Below are positions 17,064 through 26,569 of a DNA stretch of 33,876 nt, in pieces. The notes under the pieces are model-generated. The model saw nothing but the letters and a program-made list of their open reading frames with translations. It was not told the DNA's origin and did not search any database. Numbering within the stretch: position 1 is the first letter of the stretch; every line of letters starts with the position of its first letter. The stretch is from an uncultured Clostridium sp. (lineage in GTDB: Bacteria > Bacillota > Clostridia > TANB77 > CAG-508), in NCBI GenBank assembly GCA_947571115.1, contig CANOWW010000019.1, positions 1 to 33,876 of the forward strand. Reading direction: 5' to 3'. Both the position numbers and the translations under genes were made by a program.

Positions 17064-20000
17064 TTGGAAGAATTAGAAGTTTTTAATAAATTAAAAATTG
17101 GTTTAGCTTCAGATGATAAGATAAGAGAATGGTCACATGGCGAAGTAAAAAAGCCAGAAACCATTAATTATAGAACCTTGAAACCAGAAAAAGATGGTTT
17201 GTTTTGCGAGAAAATTTTTGGTCCAACTAAAGACTGGGAATGTCATTGTGGAAAATATAAAAGAGTGAGATATAAAGGAATTGTCTGCGACAGATGTGGT
17301 GTTGAAGTAACTACTTCAAAAGTAAGAAGAGAGAGAATGGGGCACATTGAATTGGCAGCGCCAATTGCGCATATTTGGTATTTCAAAGGAATTCCAAGTA
17401 GAGTGGCTTTGTTGTTAGATATTTCGCCAAGAAGTTTGGAAAGAGTGATTTATTTTGCTTCCTATATTGTAACTGATAAAGGTTCAACAGATTTGCAAAA
17501 ATGCCAAGTAATCAGCGAAAAAGAATATCATGAAACAGAGGAAAAATTCGGCAGAGGTTCTTTTAAGGCTGAAATGGGAGCAGAAGCAATTCAGAAATTG
17601 CTTGCTGAAGTGGATATTGAGAAATTAGCAGAAAAGTTAAAAAAGGAAATTGCGAAAGCAAGTGAGCAAAAAAAGGCGAAACTTGTGAAAAGATTAGACA
17701 CAGTAGAAAGTTTCAGAATGTCTGGAAACAAGCCAGAATGGATGGTTATGAATGTTGTTCCAGTGATTCCGCCAGAACTTCGACCAATGGTTCAGTTAGA
17801 TGGTGGTCGTTTTGCGACATCTGATTTGAATGATTTATATAGACGTGTGATTAACAGAAACAATCGTTTGAAAAGATTGTTAGAATTAGGGGCGCCAGAG
17901 ATTATTGTTAGAAATGAAAAAAGAATGCTGCAAGAGTCAGTAGACGCTTTGATTGATAATGGCAGACGTGGAAGACCAGTAACAGGCGCTGGAAACAGAG
18001 CTTTGAAGTCATTGTCTGATATGCTAAAAGGAAAGCAAGGTCGTTTCCGTCAAAACTTGCTTGGTAAGAGAGTTGACTATTCTGGACGTTCTGTTATTGT
18101 GGTTGGTCCAGAGCTTAAAATTTATCAATGTGGTTTGCCAAAAGAAATGGCAGTAGAATTGTTCAAACCGTTTGTTATGAGGGAATTGGTAGGCCGTGGT
18201 TTGGCACATAATATCAAAAATGCCAAAAGAATGGTAGAAAAACAAAGAGCAGAAATTTGGGATATTTTGGAAGAAGTCATTCAAGACCACCCGGTTATGC
18301 TAAATCGTGCGCCAACGCTTCACAGACTTGGTATTCAGGCTTTCCAACCAATTTTGGTAGAAGGTAGAGCCATTAAACTTCATCCACTTGTTTGTACAGC
18401 GTTTAATGCGGACTTTGATGGTGACCAGATGGCTGTGCACGTTCCGCTAACGCCAGAAGCAATTGCAGAAGCGAGATTTTTGATGTTGTCTGTCAATAAC
18501 TTGTTGAAACCACAAGATGGTAAACCAGTGACTGTTCCAACACAAGATATGATTTTGGGTGCGTATTATTTGACAGTTCAAATTGATGGCGAAAAAGGCG
18601 AAGGCATGTATTTCAAGGACGAAGACGAAGCCATGATTGCTTACCAAAATGGCGATGTTGGTTTGCATTGCAAAATTAAGGTAAGAAGATTTAAAGAGGA
18701 CGAAGACGGAAATGTTCGTTCTAAAACGATTGAGACGACGGTTGGTCGTTTGATTTACAACCAAGGAATTCCACAAGATTTGGGATTTGTGGATAGAACT
18801 GACCCAGAAAAAGAATTTGATTTGGAAATTGATTTTCCAGTTATCAAAAAGAATTTGGGAACCATTGTTTCAAAATGTATCAATGTGCATGGTTTGTCTG
18901 AAACGGCAGATGTGCTAGATTACATCAAAGCAACTGGTTACAAATATTCAACCAAAGGTGCGATTACAGTGTCTGTTGCGGATGTTGCGGTTCCTGAGGC
19001 AAAGAAAGATATTTTGGCAAAAGCAGATAGCGACGTTGACCATATCTTTAAGCAATATCAAAGAGGTATGATTACAAACGACGAGCGTTATGATGCGATT
19101 ATTAAAATTTGGGAAAAGGCAACCAATGACGTTACCAATGCGATGAAAGATAATTTTGACGAATTGAACCCAATTTACATGATGGCGCAATCTGGTGCCC
19201 GTGGTAATATGAACCAGTTAAGACAAATCGCGGGTATGCGTGGTCTGATGGCGAATACGTCTGGTAAAGCGGTTGAAATTCCCGTAAAATCTTGTTTCCG
19301 TGAGGGACTGGATTCGCTAGAATATTTCATTTCTGCCCATGGTGCGAGAAAAGGTTTAACGGATACAGCGCTAAGAACAGCCGATTCAGGATATTTGACA
19401 AGAAGATTGGTAGATGTTTCACAAGATATTATCATTCGTGAGGACGATTGTGGTTCACACGAAGGAATTGAGATTGAGGATATCAAAGACGGAAATCAAA
19501 TTATTGAAGGCTTGGAAGAAAGATTAGTTGGTCGTTTTGTGATTGACGATTTGAAGCACCCTGAAACAGGTGAATTATTGGTTGACACCAATACAATGAT
19601 TACCGAGCAATTAGCAAAGAAAATTGTAGATAGCGGCATTACAAAGGTTTATGTGCGTTCTATTTTGGGATGTAAGGCAAAACAAGGAACTTGTTCAAAA
19701 TGTTATGGTATGGGCTTGGCGACAAGAAGATTGGTTAACAAAGGTGAATCTGTTGGTATTATTGCGGCTCAGTCAATTGGTGAGCCGGGTACACAGCTTA
19801 CGATGAGAACGTTCCACACGGGTGGTGTTGCAGGTGGCGATATTACGCAAGGTCTTCCAAGGGTGGAAGAGTTGTTTGAAGCAAGAAACCCAAAAGGTGT
19901 TGCTGTGATTACCGAAATTAGTGGTACTGTTAAGATTAATGATGAGAAGAAGAGAAAAGAAGTAGTTGTTACTTCAAAAGATAATAGCAAAACATATGCG

Positions 20001-20714
20001 ATTAGTTTTGGTTCAAAATTGAAAGTGAAAAATGGCGACCAAGTGGAAGCTGGTGATGCCTTGACAGAAGGTTCTATTAATCCAAATGAGTTGCTTGTTA
20101 TCAAAGGTGCTGAAGGGGTTTATAATTACATTATTTCAGAAGTGCAAAAAGTGTACCGAAATCAAGGTGTTGATATTAATGATAAACATATTGAAGTTAT
20201 TGCAAGACAAATGCTTAAGAAAGTGAGAATTGAAGATCCGGGAGATACTGGCTTATATGGAGCTTCATTGGTGGATTTACTTGAGTTTGAAGAAATTAAC
20301 AAAAAAATGGAAGCAGAAGGTAAACGTCCTGCAACAGGAAAAAGAGCGTTGTTGGGTATTACGAAAGCTTCTCTTGCGACAGAAAGTTTCTTGTCAGCAG
20401 CGTCTTTCCAAGAGACAACTAAAGTATTGACAGAAGCGGCTATCAAAGGAAAAGTTGATTCACTGATTGGTTTAAAAGAGAATGTGATTATTGGTAAATT
20501 AATTCCAACAGGAACGGGTCTTAAAACCTACCAAGACATTGAAATTAATACAAAATTAACACCTCCTGCTCCAGTAGAACCAGAAAGAAAATACGAAGAT
20601 GAAGAGGATGAAGAAGATGATGATTTTGTAAATGACGATGATGAAATGATGGATGACGAAGAGTTTGATATGGAATTGCAAGAAGAGGAACTAGAGGAAG
20701 AGACGGAAGAATAA
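17064..20714 (+). CDS. rpoC: RNA polymerase beta' subunit
   Basis: Catalytic subunit of RNA polymerase. 1216 residues from a TTG at 17064, chosen because the conserved N-terminus ([22 protein letters not shown]) then starts where other RpoC proteins start; GAGAGGGGTTAGG precedes it. Zinc site 1: Cys60, Cys62, Cys75 and Cys78 (CHCGKYKR...CDRCG). The catalytic NADFDGDQM is at 448-456, with the three magnesium Asp at 450, 452 and 454. Zinc site 2: DDCGSHEG, then [12 protein letters not shown]. The trigger-loop segment [20 protein letters not shown] is intact. The end is an acidic tail of about 45 residues, mostly Asp/Glu. An in-frame start at 16998 would fall inside the intergenic stem-loop and is rejected. 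Confidence 0.98.
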   Translation: MEELEVFNKLKIGLASDDKIREWSHGEVKKPETINYRTLKPEKDGLFCEKIFGPTKDWECHCGKYKRVRYKGIVCDRCGVEVTTSKVRRERMGHIELAAPIAHIWYFKGIPSRVALLLDISPRSLERVIYFASYIVTDKGSTDLQKCQVISEKEYHETEEKFGRGSFKAEMGAEAIQKLLAEVDIEKLAEKLKKEIAKASEQKKAKLVKRLDTVESFRMSGNKPEWMVMNVVPVIPPELRPMVQLDGGRFATSDLNDLYRRVINRNNRLKRLLELGAPEIIVRNEKRMLQESVDALIDNGRRGRPVTGAGNRALKSLSDMLKGKQGRFRQNLLGKRVDYSGRSVIVVGPELKIYQCGLPKEMAVELFKPFVMRELVGRGLAHNIKNAKRMVEKQRAEIWDILEEVIQDHPVMLNRAPTLHRLGIQAFQPILVEGRAIKLHPLVCTAFNADFDGDQMAVHVPLTPEAIAEARFLMLSVNNLLKPQDGKPVTVPTQDMILGAYYLTVQIDGEKGEGMYFKDEDEAMIAYQNGDVGLHCKIKVRRFKEDEDGNVRSKTIETTVGRLIYNQGIPQDLGFVDRTDPEKEFDLEIDFPVIKKNLGTIVSKCINVHGLSETADVLDYIKATGYKYSTKGAITVSVADVAVPEAKKDILAKADSDVDHIFKQYQRGMITNDERYDAIIKIWEKATNDVTNAMKDNFDELNPIYMMAQSGARGNMNQLRQIAGMRGLMANTSGKAVEIPVKSCFREGLDSLEYFISAHGARKGLTDTALRTADSGYLTRRLVDVSQDIIIREDDCGSHEGIEIEDIKDGNQIIEGLEERLVGRFVIDDLKHPETGELLVDTNTMITEQLAKKIVDSGITKVYVRSILGCKAKQGTCSKCYGMGLATRRLVNKGESVGIIAAQSIGEPGTQLTMRTFHTGGVAGGDITQGLPRVEELFEARNPKGVAVITEISGTVKINDEKKRKEVVVTSKDNSKTYAISFGSKLKVKNGDQVEAGDALTEGSINPNELLVIKGAEGVYNYIISEVQKVYRNQGVDINDKHIEVIARQMLKKVRIEDPGDTGLYGASLVDLLEFEEINKKMEAEGKRPATGKRALLGITKASLATESFLSAASFQETTKVLTEAAIKGKVDSLIGLKENVIIGKLIPTGTGLKTYQDIEINTKLTPPAPVEPERKYEDEEDEEDDDFVNDDDEMMDDEEFDMELQEEELEEETEE

Positions 20715-20737
20715 TATGTAAGAATAAAGGAGAAAAG

Positions 20738-21433
20738 ATGGCGGAAAGAAAAAGCAAAAGAAAGAAAAAGAAGAATAAAGGCGTAAAAATATTACCAATT
20801 TCTATCATATTGTTTATGCTTCTTGCAATTTGTGCTTTGTTTATTATATTGAATAAAGGAAAAGTGGCAGGTTATTCATTGGTAAAAATAGAAACAGCTT
20901 TAGAAGCAGGAAATACGGTTGTTGAAGAAGAGCCGAAAAAAGATACTATGGAGATTTTAGTGGAGAAAAAATATCTGTCAACTAAGAAGAAAGAGACGAC
21001 GCCGATTACTGTTTCAGTAAATGGCGAGCCAGTTGATTTGAGCGAGGTGGAATTGGTATCATCTAATGAAGATGCGATTGAAATTGAAGAAGGAATTGCC
21101 AAGGCTGTGACAGCTGGAAAATCAACGATTACAGCTACAAAAGGGGATTTGACAGCAAGTGTTGATTTGCGTGCGATTCTTCCGATTAAATCAATGACTT
21201 TTTCGGCTCCAAATGAGACATTTAGAGTAGGAAAAACGGTGCAAATGAAGCTGATTGCAACACCTTCTGATGCAAGTATTGAGTCACTTAAGTATGAGTC
21301 AAGTGATGAGGAGATTGCGACTGTTAATTCAAATGGAATTGTAACAGGTGTGTCAGCAGGAAAAGTTACGATAACCGTAACAGATACTTATTCTGGAATT
21401 GAAAAAAGTGTGAATGTAACGATCAAAAAATAA
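20738..21433 (+). CDS. Membrane-anchored Ig-like (BIG2) domain protein
   Basis: 231 residues. The first 16 are strongly basic (KSKRKKKKNKG), followed by one membrane helix (about 17-39, ILPISIILFMLLAICALFII), giving an N-in, C-out protein. The external part has two Ig-like group-2 segments: a partial one (about 90-145, ending GIAKAVTAGKSTITATKG) and a complete one (149-231, SMTFSAPNETFRVGKTVQMKLIATPSDAS...EIATVNSNGIVTGVSAGKVTITVT). BIG2 domains are adhesion or structural modules of surface proteins. There is no sorting motif. The gene starts 23 nt after rpoC with AAAGGAGAAAA, so it may be part of the rpoBC transcript. The ligand is unknown. Confidence 0.8.
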   Translation: MAERKSKRKKKKNKGVKILPISIILFMLLAICALFIILNKGKVAGYSLVKIETALEAGNTVVEEEPKKDTMEILVEKKYLSTKKKETTPITVSVNGEPVDLSEVELVSSNEDAIEIEEGIAKAVTAGKSTITATKGDLTASVDLRAILPIKSMTFSAPNETFRVGKTVQMKLIATPSDASIESLKYESSDEEIATVNSNGIVTGVSAGKVTITVTDTYSGIEKSVNVTIKK

Positions 21434-21452
21434 GGGCACATATAGTGCCCTT
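21432..21452 (+). terminator. GC-rich hairpin after the BIG2 gene
   Basis: AAGGGCAC (21432-21439), loop ATATA, GTGCCCTT (21445-21452) overlaps the stop codon. Only TTCTAATG follows, so termination may be partial, allowing read-through from rpoBC into the next gene. Confidence 0.6.
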
Positions 21453-21475
21453 CTAATGAAAAAGGAGAGTGAAGA

Positions 21476-22264
21476 ATGCTAGTAGTACATCCCGAATATG
21501 CGTATCTGATTTTAGATTTAAATGATTTAAAAGAAGAAATTGCAGATTTGATTGTAGAAAGAGATTTGTTGTTAAATTTTGTGTGTATTGAAATTCAAAT
21601 GGATTATATGTTGAAAATAGGGGCTTTAGAGTATAAATTGCTGGTTTGTGGAAATCAGTATAAGAAAAATTTGAGAAGATTAGAGTTAATTGAAGAAAAG
21701 TTGTCAAAAAAGCAAAAAGTCAATATGATGACGATTAATCGAAAAATTGATACAGAATTTAAAGAAAAGACGATGTTTGAGGAAAAATTGTCAAAACGTA
21801 TTGATTTGGCGATAGAGGCTGCTGGACTGGAATTGAATGACTATGACATGCTGGAAGAAATGAATGCCGATTATTTTAAGTTGCAAAAATTATATAATCC
21901 AATTTTCGATTTAGAGTATTCTGAGGAGAAGGAAAAATTTTATCAAAAAATTGAAAAATATTATGAAAAATGTAATTATAAAAAGTTACATAAATTGGCA
22001 GAAAATTATAATGACGAGGAAATTTTTCAAGATGAAATTTCTAATTTGAAGATTTTGAGAGAAAGATATAATGTCATTTTGGAGAAATGTCAGAAGCAAA
22101 TCAGAAAAATAAAAAACAGTTTTCCGTATAATCAAAAAGTGATTTTGGAAGATGAAAATTTGTACAGACGTAAAAAAGACAGCTTAAATCGCGAGATTAT
22201 TCAGATGGATATTGAAAATAAAAAAATTGAAAAGAAAATTAATAATAAGTTGAAAAAATTATAA
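21476..22264 (+). CDS. Coiled-coil protein with a possible degenerate J-like region
   Basis: A 262-residue, charged, helix-rich cytoplasmic protein. Residues 15-110 look like a long coiled coil with a YMLKIGALEYKL segment near 44-55, a pattern I recall in clostridial proteins that end in a J-domain-like region. Here the corresponding part (about 125-180, YFKLQKLYNPIFDLEYSEEKEKFYQKIEKYYEKCNYKKLHKLAENY) has the helical spacing but no HPD tripeptide, so it could not stimulate an Hsp70 in the normal way. Residues 185-262 are a second coiled coil. The start follows AAAAAGGAGAGTGAAGA. No confident function. Confidence 0.55.
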   Translation: MLVVHPEYAYLILDLNDLKEEIADLIVERDLLLNFVCIEIQMDYMLKIGALEYKLLVCGNQYKKNLRRLELIEEKLSKKQKVNMMTINRKIDTEFKEKTMFEEKLSKRIDLAIEAAGLELNDYDMLEEMNADYFKLQKLYNPIFDLEYSEEKEKFYQKIEKYYEKCNYKKLHKLAENYNDEEIFQDEISNLKILRERYNVILEKCQKQIRKIKNSFPYNQKVILEDENLYRRKKDSLNREIIQMDIENKKIEKKINNKLKKL

Positions 22265-22272
22265 AATTTGCC

Positions 22273-22301
22273 TTGATAAACTAAAAAAACTGTGATATAA
22301 T
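22273..22301 (+). promoter_or_regulatory. Sigma-A promoter of the sortase gene
   Basis: TTGATA (22273-22278), 17-bp spacer and TATAAT (22296-22301), with the start codon 23 bp downstream and AGGAG in between. Near-consensus. Confidence 0.82.
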
Positions 22302-22323
22302 ATTATAAATAGGAGTGAATTTT

Positions 22324-23076
22324 ATGAACCAAATTCTGATTTCTGAAAAATTGTATATAACACCAGAATTGAAAAAAAAGAAGAAAATGTATAAAATTGA
22401 TTTCTTTATTTCAGTTTTTTTAGTATGTATTTTATTTTCATATTATATTTATGCAGAATATGACAAAAATAAAAATGAAGCAATATCACAAGAAATTTTG
22501 TCTAATATAGAATTTGAAAATGGTGTTGCGGATGATACGACGATTAAATTTTCAGATAATTCGATTGTGGTAGTTTTGAACGAAGATGATTCAAATGAAG
22601 TACTGTATTCAAATCCAATTCAGGAGGAAGATGAACCCGGAAATGAAGTTTTGCCACGAAATGAGTCAGTGGCTCCAAGTGGTCAAAAATATCATACAGT
22701 TGCGATTATTGATATTCCTTCAATTGGTGTTCATTATCCAGTTTTAAATACGACAACAGATGAGTTACTAAAAATATCGCCATGTTATTTTTGGGGACCA
22801 AAACCAAATCAAGTAGGAAATTATTGCATTGTGGGTCACAATTATAGAAATAGTAAGTTTTTCAGTAAAGTGCCAAATTTGGAAAATGGGGACATTATTG
22901 AAATAACAGATATGACTGGTAAAAAACTTAAGTATTCTGTTTATGATAAATATTTAGTAGATCCAACCGACGTCTCTTGTACATCACAAAGAACAGACGG
23001 CAGGAAAGAAATTACAATTATTACTTGTACGAATGATAGTGCCAAAAGAGTAATTGTAAAAGCAACAGAAGTATAG
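22324..23076 (+). CDS. Sortase (cysteine transpeptidase)
   Basis: Sortases link surface proteins to the cell wall or build pili. 250 residues: a basic N-terminus, one membrane helix (about 25-43), an acidic linker, then the sortase domain from about 120. The catalytic set is complete: His172 in CIVGHNYRNSKFF, Cys235 in ITIITCTND and Arg242 in SAKRVIV. The layout, with an N-terminal anchor and an ITC motif, suggests a class D/E-like housekeeping sortase, but the class is not certain. The ATG at 22324 is chosen over GTG at 22315 because the GTG is part of the AGGAGTG binding site. It is monocistronic between a promoter and a strong terminator. No substrate with an LPxTG-type end is seen in the window. 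Confidence 0.88.
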   Translation: MNQILISEKLYITPELKKKKKMYKIDFFISVFLVCILFSYYIYAEYDKNKNEAISQEILSNIEFENGVADDTTIKFSDNSIVVVLNEDDSNEVLYSNPIQEEDEPGNEVLPRNESVAPSGQKYHTVAIIDIPSIGVHYPVLNTTTDELLKISPCYFWGPKPNQVGNYCIVGHNYRNSKFFSKVPNLENGDIIEITDMTGKKLKYSVYDKYLVDPTDVSCTSQRTDGRKEITIITCTNDSAKRVIVKATEV

Positions 23077-23084
23077 ATTAATAT

Positions 23085-23119
23085 AACACCTCTAAGTTGA
23101 AAATTTAGAGGTGTTTTTT
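23085..23119 (+). terminator. Rho-independent terminator of the sortase gene
   Basis: An 11-bp perfect stem, AACACCTCTAA (23085-23095) with TTAGAGGTGTT (23105-23115), ends in a six-T run (23114-23119). Confidence 0.92.
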
Positions 23120-23176
23120 GTATGTGTATGGAGGAACCAAGATTTTTTGTTCCAAAATAAATATAACGGAAAAAAC

Positions 23177-23205
23177 TTGACAAGTACTAAAAATTATGTT
23201 ATATT
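23177..23205 (+). promoter_or_regulatory. Sigma-A promoter of the Type I R-M operon
   Basis: TTGACA (23177-23182), 17-bp spacer and TATATT (23200-23205), 28 bp before the first start codon (23234), which has AAAGGAGG. A full -35 consensus and isolation by an upstream terminator make this the likely single promoter for the five-gene unit 23234-30401. Confidence 0.85.
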
Positions 23206-23233
23206 TTATTTAGAACATAAAAAGGAGGCTTTT

Positions 23234-23800
23234 ATGAAGCTAGAAGATGTTGCAGATATACATATTGGAGTGGTTCTAAAAAGAAAAAAGGCGATATATA
23301 AAGGAAATAAAATAAATCAATATAAAGTTTTCAATATAAGGTGCTACGAAGAAAATATAGAATATGATGATTTTTATAGTATGGAAGATTTAAGCAGTTA
23401 TGTTACACAAAAAGGCGATTTGATTGTTAGACTTTCTTTACCGAGTAAAATTGTTTTAGTAGATGAAAAAGCAGAAGGATTGTTAATTAATAATTTATAT
23501 TGCATCATAAGGTGCAATCATAAAAAGATAAATAAGGAATTTTTAAGGTGGTTTTTAGAGAGCAAGGAAGCAAGTAGACAGTTAGAAACAATTATGATTG
23601 GAAGTGTTGTCAAAATAATTCCAGTTGCAAAACTGAGGTTAATCGAAATTCCAAATGTGACGTTTAAGGAACAGGAAAAAATAGCAAAATTGATTTCTAG
23701 TTGGAATAAACAAAAAAGTTTATATAATCAAATGATAAGAGAGAAAGATAATTATTATCATTCAGTTATAAATAAAGTAATAAATGGAGGTAAAAAATAA
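23234..23800 (+). CDS. Half-length Type I specificity subunit (single TRD)
   Basis: 188 residues, about half a normal HsdS. It shows one target-recognition-domain pattern: LEDVADIHIGVVLKRKK at the start, KGDLIVRLSLPSKIVLV, LINNLYCIIRCNH, KINKEFLRWFLESKEASRQLE, GSVVKIIPVAKLRLIEIP, then a helical part (EQEKIAKLISSWNKQKSLYNQMIREKDNYYHSVINKVINGG) equal to the central or C-terminal conserved helix of HsdS. The MKLEDVAD start at 23234 follows AAAGGAGG. It ends 1 nt before hsdM. Half subunits of some Type I systems dimerise into a working specificity subunit that reads a symmetric site. Here it could pair with itself or compete with the full HsdS. Whether it is functional or a remnant cannot be told. 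Confidence 0.75.
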   Translation: MKLEDVADIHIGVVLKRKKAIYKGNKINQYKVFNIRCYEENIEYDDFYSMEDLSSYVTQKGDLIVRLSLPSKIVLVDEKAEGLLINNLYCIIRCNHKKINKEFLRWFLESKEASRQLETIMIGSVVKIIPVAKLRLIEIPNVTFKEQEKIAKLISSWNKQKSLYNQMIREKDNYYHSVINKVINGGKK

Positions 23801-23801
23801 G

Positions 23802-25352
23802 ATGAATGAAAAACAATTACAAGATAAAATAAATGGAACAATTTGGTCAGCTTGTGACACTTTAAGAAGTAGTATACCAGGAGGAAACTATAAAGATTAT
23901 GCATTAGTAATGCTTTTTGTGAAATATTTGAGTGATACCTATAAGGAAGAAAAAGAAAAAGCGAATGAATTGTATGAGGGAAATGAGCAAATGATACAAA
24001 GATATCTTTCAAGAAGCAAATTTATATTAAAGGAAGAATGTACATTTGATTATCTCTATAATAAAAGAAATGAAGATAATATAGGTGAAATTATAAATAA
24101 AGCGTTAGAAACGATAACAACTTTAAATGGGGTTAAGCTGTTAAACTTATTTGCAGGTGTTGATTTTAACAGTGAAGTTATATTTGGAAAGAAGAAAGAA
24201 AAAAATGCAATATTAAAAACTTTATTATCTGATTTTAATAATGAAGATATTGATTTAAGACCATCTAAAATAGGAAATTTGGATGTAATCGGAAATGCTT
24301 ATGAATATTTAATAGCAAGGTTTGCAGGAGATTCAGGTAAAAAAGGGGGAGAGTTTTATACACCAGCAGAAGTATCGACATTGCTTGCTAAGTTAGTTGA
24401 ACCCAAAGAAGATGATAGAATTTACGATCCTGCCTGTGGCTCTGGTTCATTATTATTAAAAGCATCGAAGGAGGTTAAAGATAAAAAAGTTAGCGTATAT
24501 GGGCAAGAGAGTAACAGTTCAACTTATAATTTGTGCAGAATGAATATGTTTTTACATGGTGTGAACGATGCTCATATTGAATGGGGAGATACACTAGCTA
24601 ATCCATTGCACTTAGAACATGATGATTTAATGAAATTTGATGTAATTGTATCGAATCCACCATTTTCATTAGATAAATGGGCAAAAGGATTTGAGTCTGC
24701 AAATTCTACCATTATGGATGATGGTAAAAAGAAAAATACATTTAAAATGGAAGCTGCCATGGATCCATATAATCGATTTGAGTATGGTGTTCCACCAAAA
24801 AGTATAGGGGATTATGCATTTATTCAGCATATGCTAAAAAGTTTAGCGGATGCAGGAAGAATGGCAGTTGTATTACCGCATGGAGCTTTATTTAGAGGAG
24901 CTTCAGAAGGATTCATTAGACAAAGAATTTTAGAACACAATTTAATTGATGCTGTTATAGGATTGCCGGCTAATTTATTTTATGGAGTAGGAATACCAGC
25001 AGCCATAGTTGTCTTTAAAAAGAATAGGACTAGAGAAGATGTATTGTTTATTGAAGCAAGTCGTGAATATGAAAAGGGGAAAAATCAAAATACATTAACA
25101 CAAGGAAATATCCAAAAAATATTAGAAACTTATCAAAATTATAAAGAAGTTGAAAAATATTCTCACATTGCGACTATGGATGAGATTAGAGAAAACGAAT
25201 ACAACTTAAATATAAAAAGGTATGTGGATACTTTTGAAGAGGAAGAAGAAATTGATATAGAGGAAACAAAGAAAAACATTGAAAAAATTAACGAAGAACT
25301 TCAGGTGTTAGAAAAAGAATTGCAAGAGTCGTTGAGAGAATTGGGGTTGTAG
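23802..25352 (+). CDS. hsdM: Type I R-M DNA methyltransferase subunit
   Basis: Adenine-N6 methyltransferase that, with HsdS, protects host sites, and with HsdR forms the restriction complex. 516 residues: N-terminal helical domain (WSACDTLRSSIPGGNYKDYAL, about 15-35), the GEFYTPAEV motif (184-191), the SAM-binding motif DPACGSGSLL (209-218) and the catalytic NPPF (285-288). The C-terminus is a long coiled coil (about 475-516) for contact with HsdS. The ATG at 23802 comes 1 nt after the half-HsdS stop; GGAGG of the previous gene's end is the binding site. An in-frame ATG at 23784 would bury that site. Complete. Confidence 0.95.
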   Translation: MNEKQLQDKINGTIWSACDTLRSSIPGGNYKDYALVMLFVKYLSDTYKEEKEKANELYEGNEQMIQRYLSRSKFILKEECTFDYLYNKRNEDNIGEIINKALETITTLNGVKLLNLFAGVDFNSEVIFGKKKEKNAILKTLLSDFNNEDIDLRPSKIGNLDVIGNAYEYLIARFAGDSGKKGGEFYTPAEVSTLLAKLVEPKEDDRIYDPACGSGSLLLKASKEVKDKKVSVYGQESNSSTYNLCRMNMFLHGVNDAHIEWGDTLANPLHLEHDDLMKFDVIVSNPPFSLDKWAKGFESANSTIMDDGKKKNTFKMEAAMDPYNRFEYGVPPKSIGDYAFIQHMLKSLADAGRMAVVLPHGALFRGASEGFIRQRILEHNLIDAVIGLPANLFYGVGIPAAIVVFKKNRTREDVLFIEASREYEKGKNQNTLTQGNIQKILETYQNYKEVEKYSHIATMDEIRENEYNLNIKRYVDTFEEEEEIDIEETKKNIEKINEELQVLEKELQESLRELGL

Positions 25353-25363
25353 AAGGAGATATA

Positions 25364-26545
25364 ATGAAAGCATATAAGTTAAAAGATATTTTATTGGATA
25401 GAAAAATATATGCAACAAAGGATGACATATATCCACATGTGACATTATCAAAAGAAGGAATATATGATAAAAATGAAAGATATGATAGAGATTTTTTAGT
25501 TAAAGATAAGGATAAAAAGTATAAAATTACAAAAATAAATGATATTTGTTATAATCCTGCGAATTTAAAATTTGGAGTTATATGTTTAAATGAATATGGA
25601 ACAGCTATTTTTTCACCTATCTATATAACATTTGAACTAAGAGAGGAAATGAAAGAAAAAATTAATATAAAATATTTATCATATATACTTACCAGTAAAA
25701 ATTTTATTGAAAAAGTTAGAAAATATGAACAAGGAACTGTTTATGAAAGAATGGCTGTTGGACCTAAAGATTTTTTAAATATGAAAGTTAAATTGCCAAA
25801 CAAAGAAGAACAAGATAAAATAGTTAAAATATTAAAAAATGTAGATTGTATTATTAATCAATATGAAAAATTATTAAAAGAAAAAGATGAATTTATTAGA
25901 TCTCAGTTTGTAGAGATGTTTGGAGATTTAAAAATCAATGACAAACATTGGGAAAAATTTGATAAATTAGGAAATGTATGTATTTTAAATCCTAAGAAAA
26001 GCGAATTAATTAGCATAGATAATATGGAGATTTCTTTTATACCAATGCAAGCTGTATCTGAAAATGGTAATATAGATTTAAGTGAAACTAAACTAATAAA
26101 TGATGTAAAGACAGGATTTACATATTTTGCAGAAAATGATGTGCTATTTGCAAAAATAACTCCATGTATGGAAAATGGAAAGGGAGCTGTAGCAAAAAAT
26201 TTAAAGAATGGAATTGGGTTTGGATCAACAGAATTTCATGTCATTCGTCCCAAAAAAGTAATTAATAGCATATGGTTATATACATTAACATCTTTAAGTT
26301 CATTTAGAATTGAAGCACAAATGCATATGACAGGCAGCGCAGGGCAAAAAAGAGTTCCAATAAAATTTATAGATGGTTATAAAATAGGAATACCACCAAT
26401 TGAGTTACAAAATCAATTTGCAGAAATAGTAAAACAAATTGATAAACAAAAACTTTTATTAGAGCAACAAAAACAAAACTATATAAATCTAAAAAAAGGT
26501 TTAATGCAACAACTATTAACTGGAAAAGTTAGAGTAAAAATATAA
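25364..26545 (+). CDS. hsdS: Type I specificity subunit with two TRDs
   Basis: The DNA-recognition subunit of the Type I complex. 393 residues in two halves. The first TRD (about 1-150) ends in LPNKEEQDKIVKILKNVDCIINQYEKLLKEKDEFIRSQFVEMFGD, the central conserved helix. The second TRD (about 195-350) ends in IPPIELQNQFAEIVKQIDKQKLLLEQQKQNYINLKKGLMQQLLTGK, the C-terminal conserved helix. Normal length and architecture. It starts 11 nt after hsdM with AAGGAG. The operon therefore encodes two specificity proteins for one HsdM/HsdR. No recombinase gene is seen near them, so switching by inversion is not supported here. Confidence 0.92.
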   Translation: MKAYKLKDILLDRKIYATKDDIYPHVTLSKEGIYDKNERYDRDFLVKDKDKKYKITKINDICYNPANLKFGVICLNEYGTAIFSPIYITFELREEMKEKINIKYLSYILTSKNFIEKVRKYEQGTVYERMAVGPKDFLNMKVKLPNKEEQDKIVKILKNVDCIINQYEKLLKEKDEFIRSQFVEMFGDLKINDKHWEKFDKLGNVCILNPKKSELISIDNMEISFIPMQAVSENGNIDLSETKLINDVKTGFTYFAENDVLFAKITPCMENGKGAVAKNLKNGIGFGSTEFHVIRPKKVINSIWLYTLTSLSSFRIEAQMHMTGSAGQKRVPIKFIDGYKIGIPPIELQNQFAEIVKQIDKQKLLLEQQKQNYINLKKGLMQQLLTGKVRVKI

Positions 26546-26569
26546 ATTTAATTTGTGGGGGAAAATTAA

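Noticed and set aside
23234..26545. Phase-variable HsdS shuffling locus
   Set aside because: Both specificity genes are on the same strand, no recombinase is encoded nearby, and no long inverted repeat between them was found by eye.
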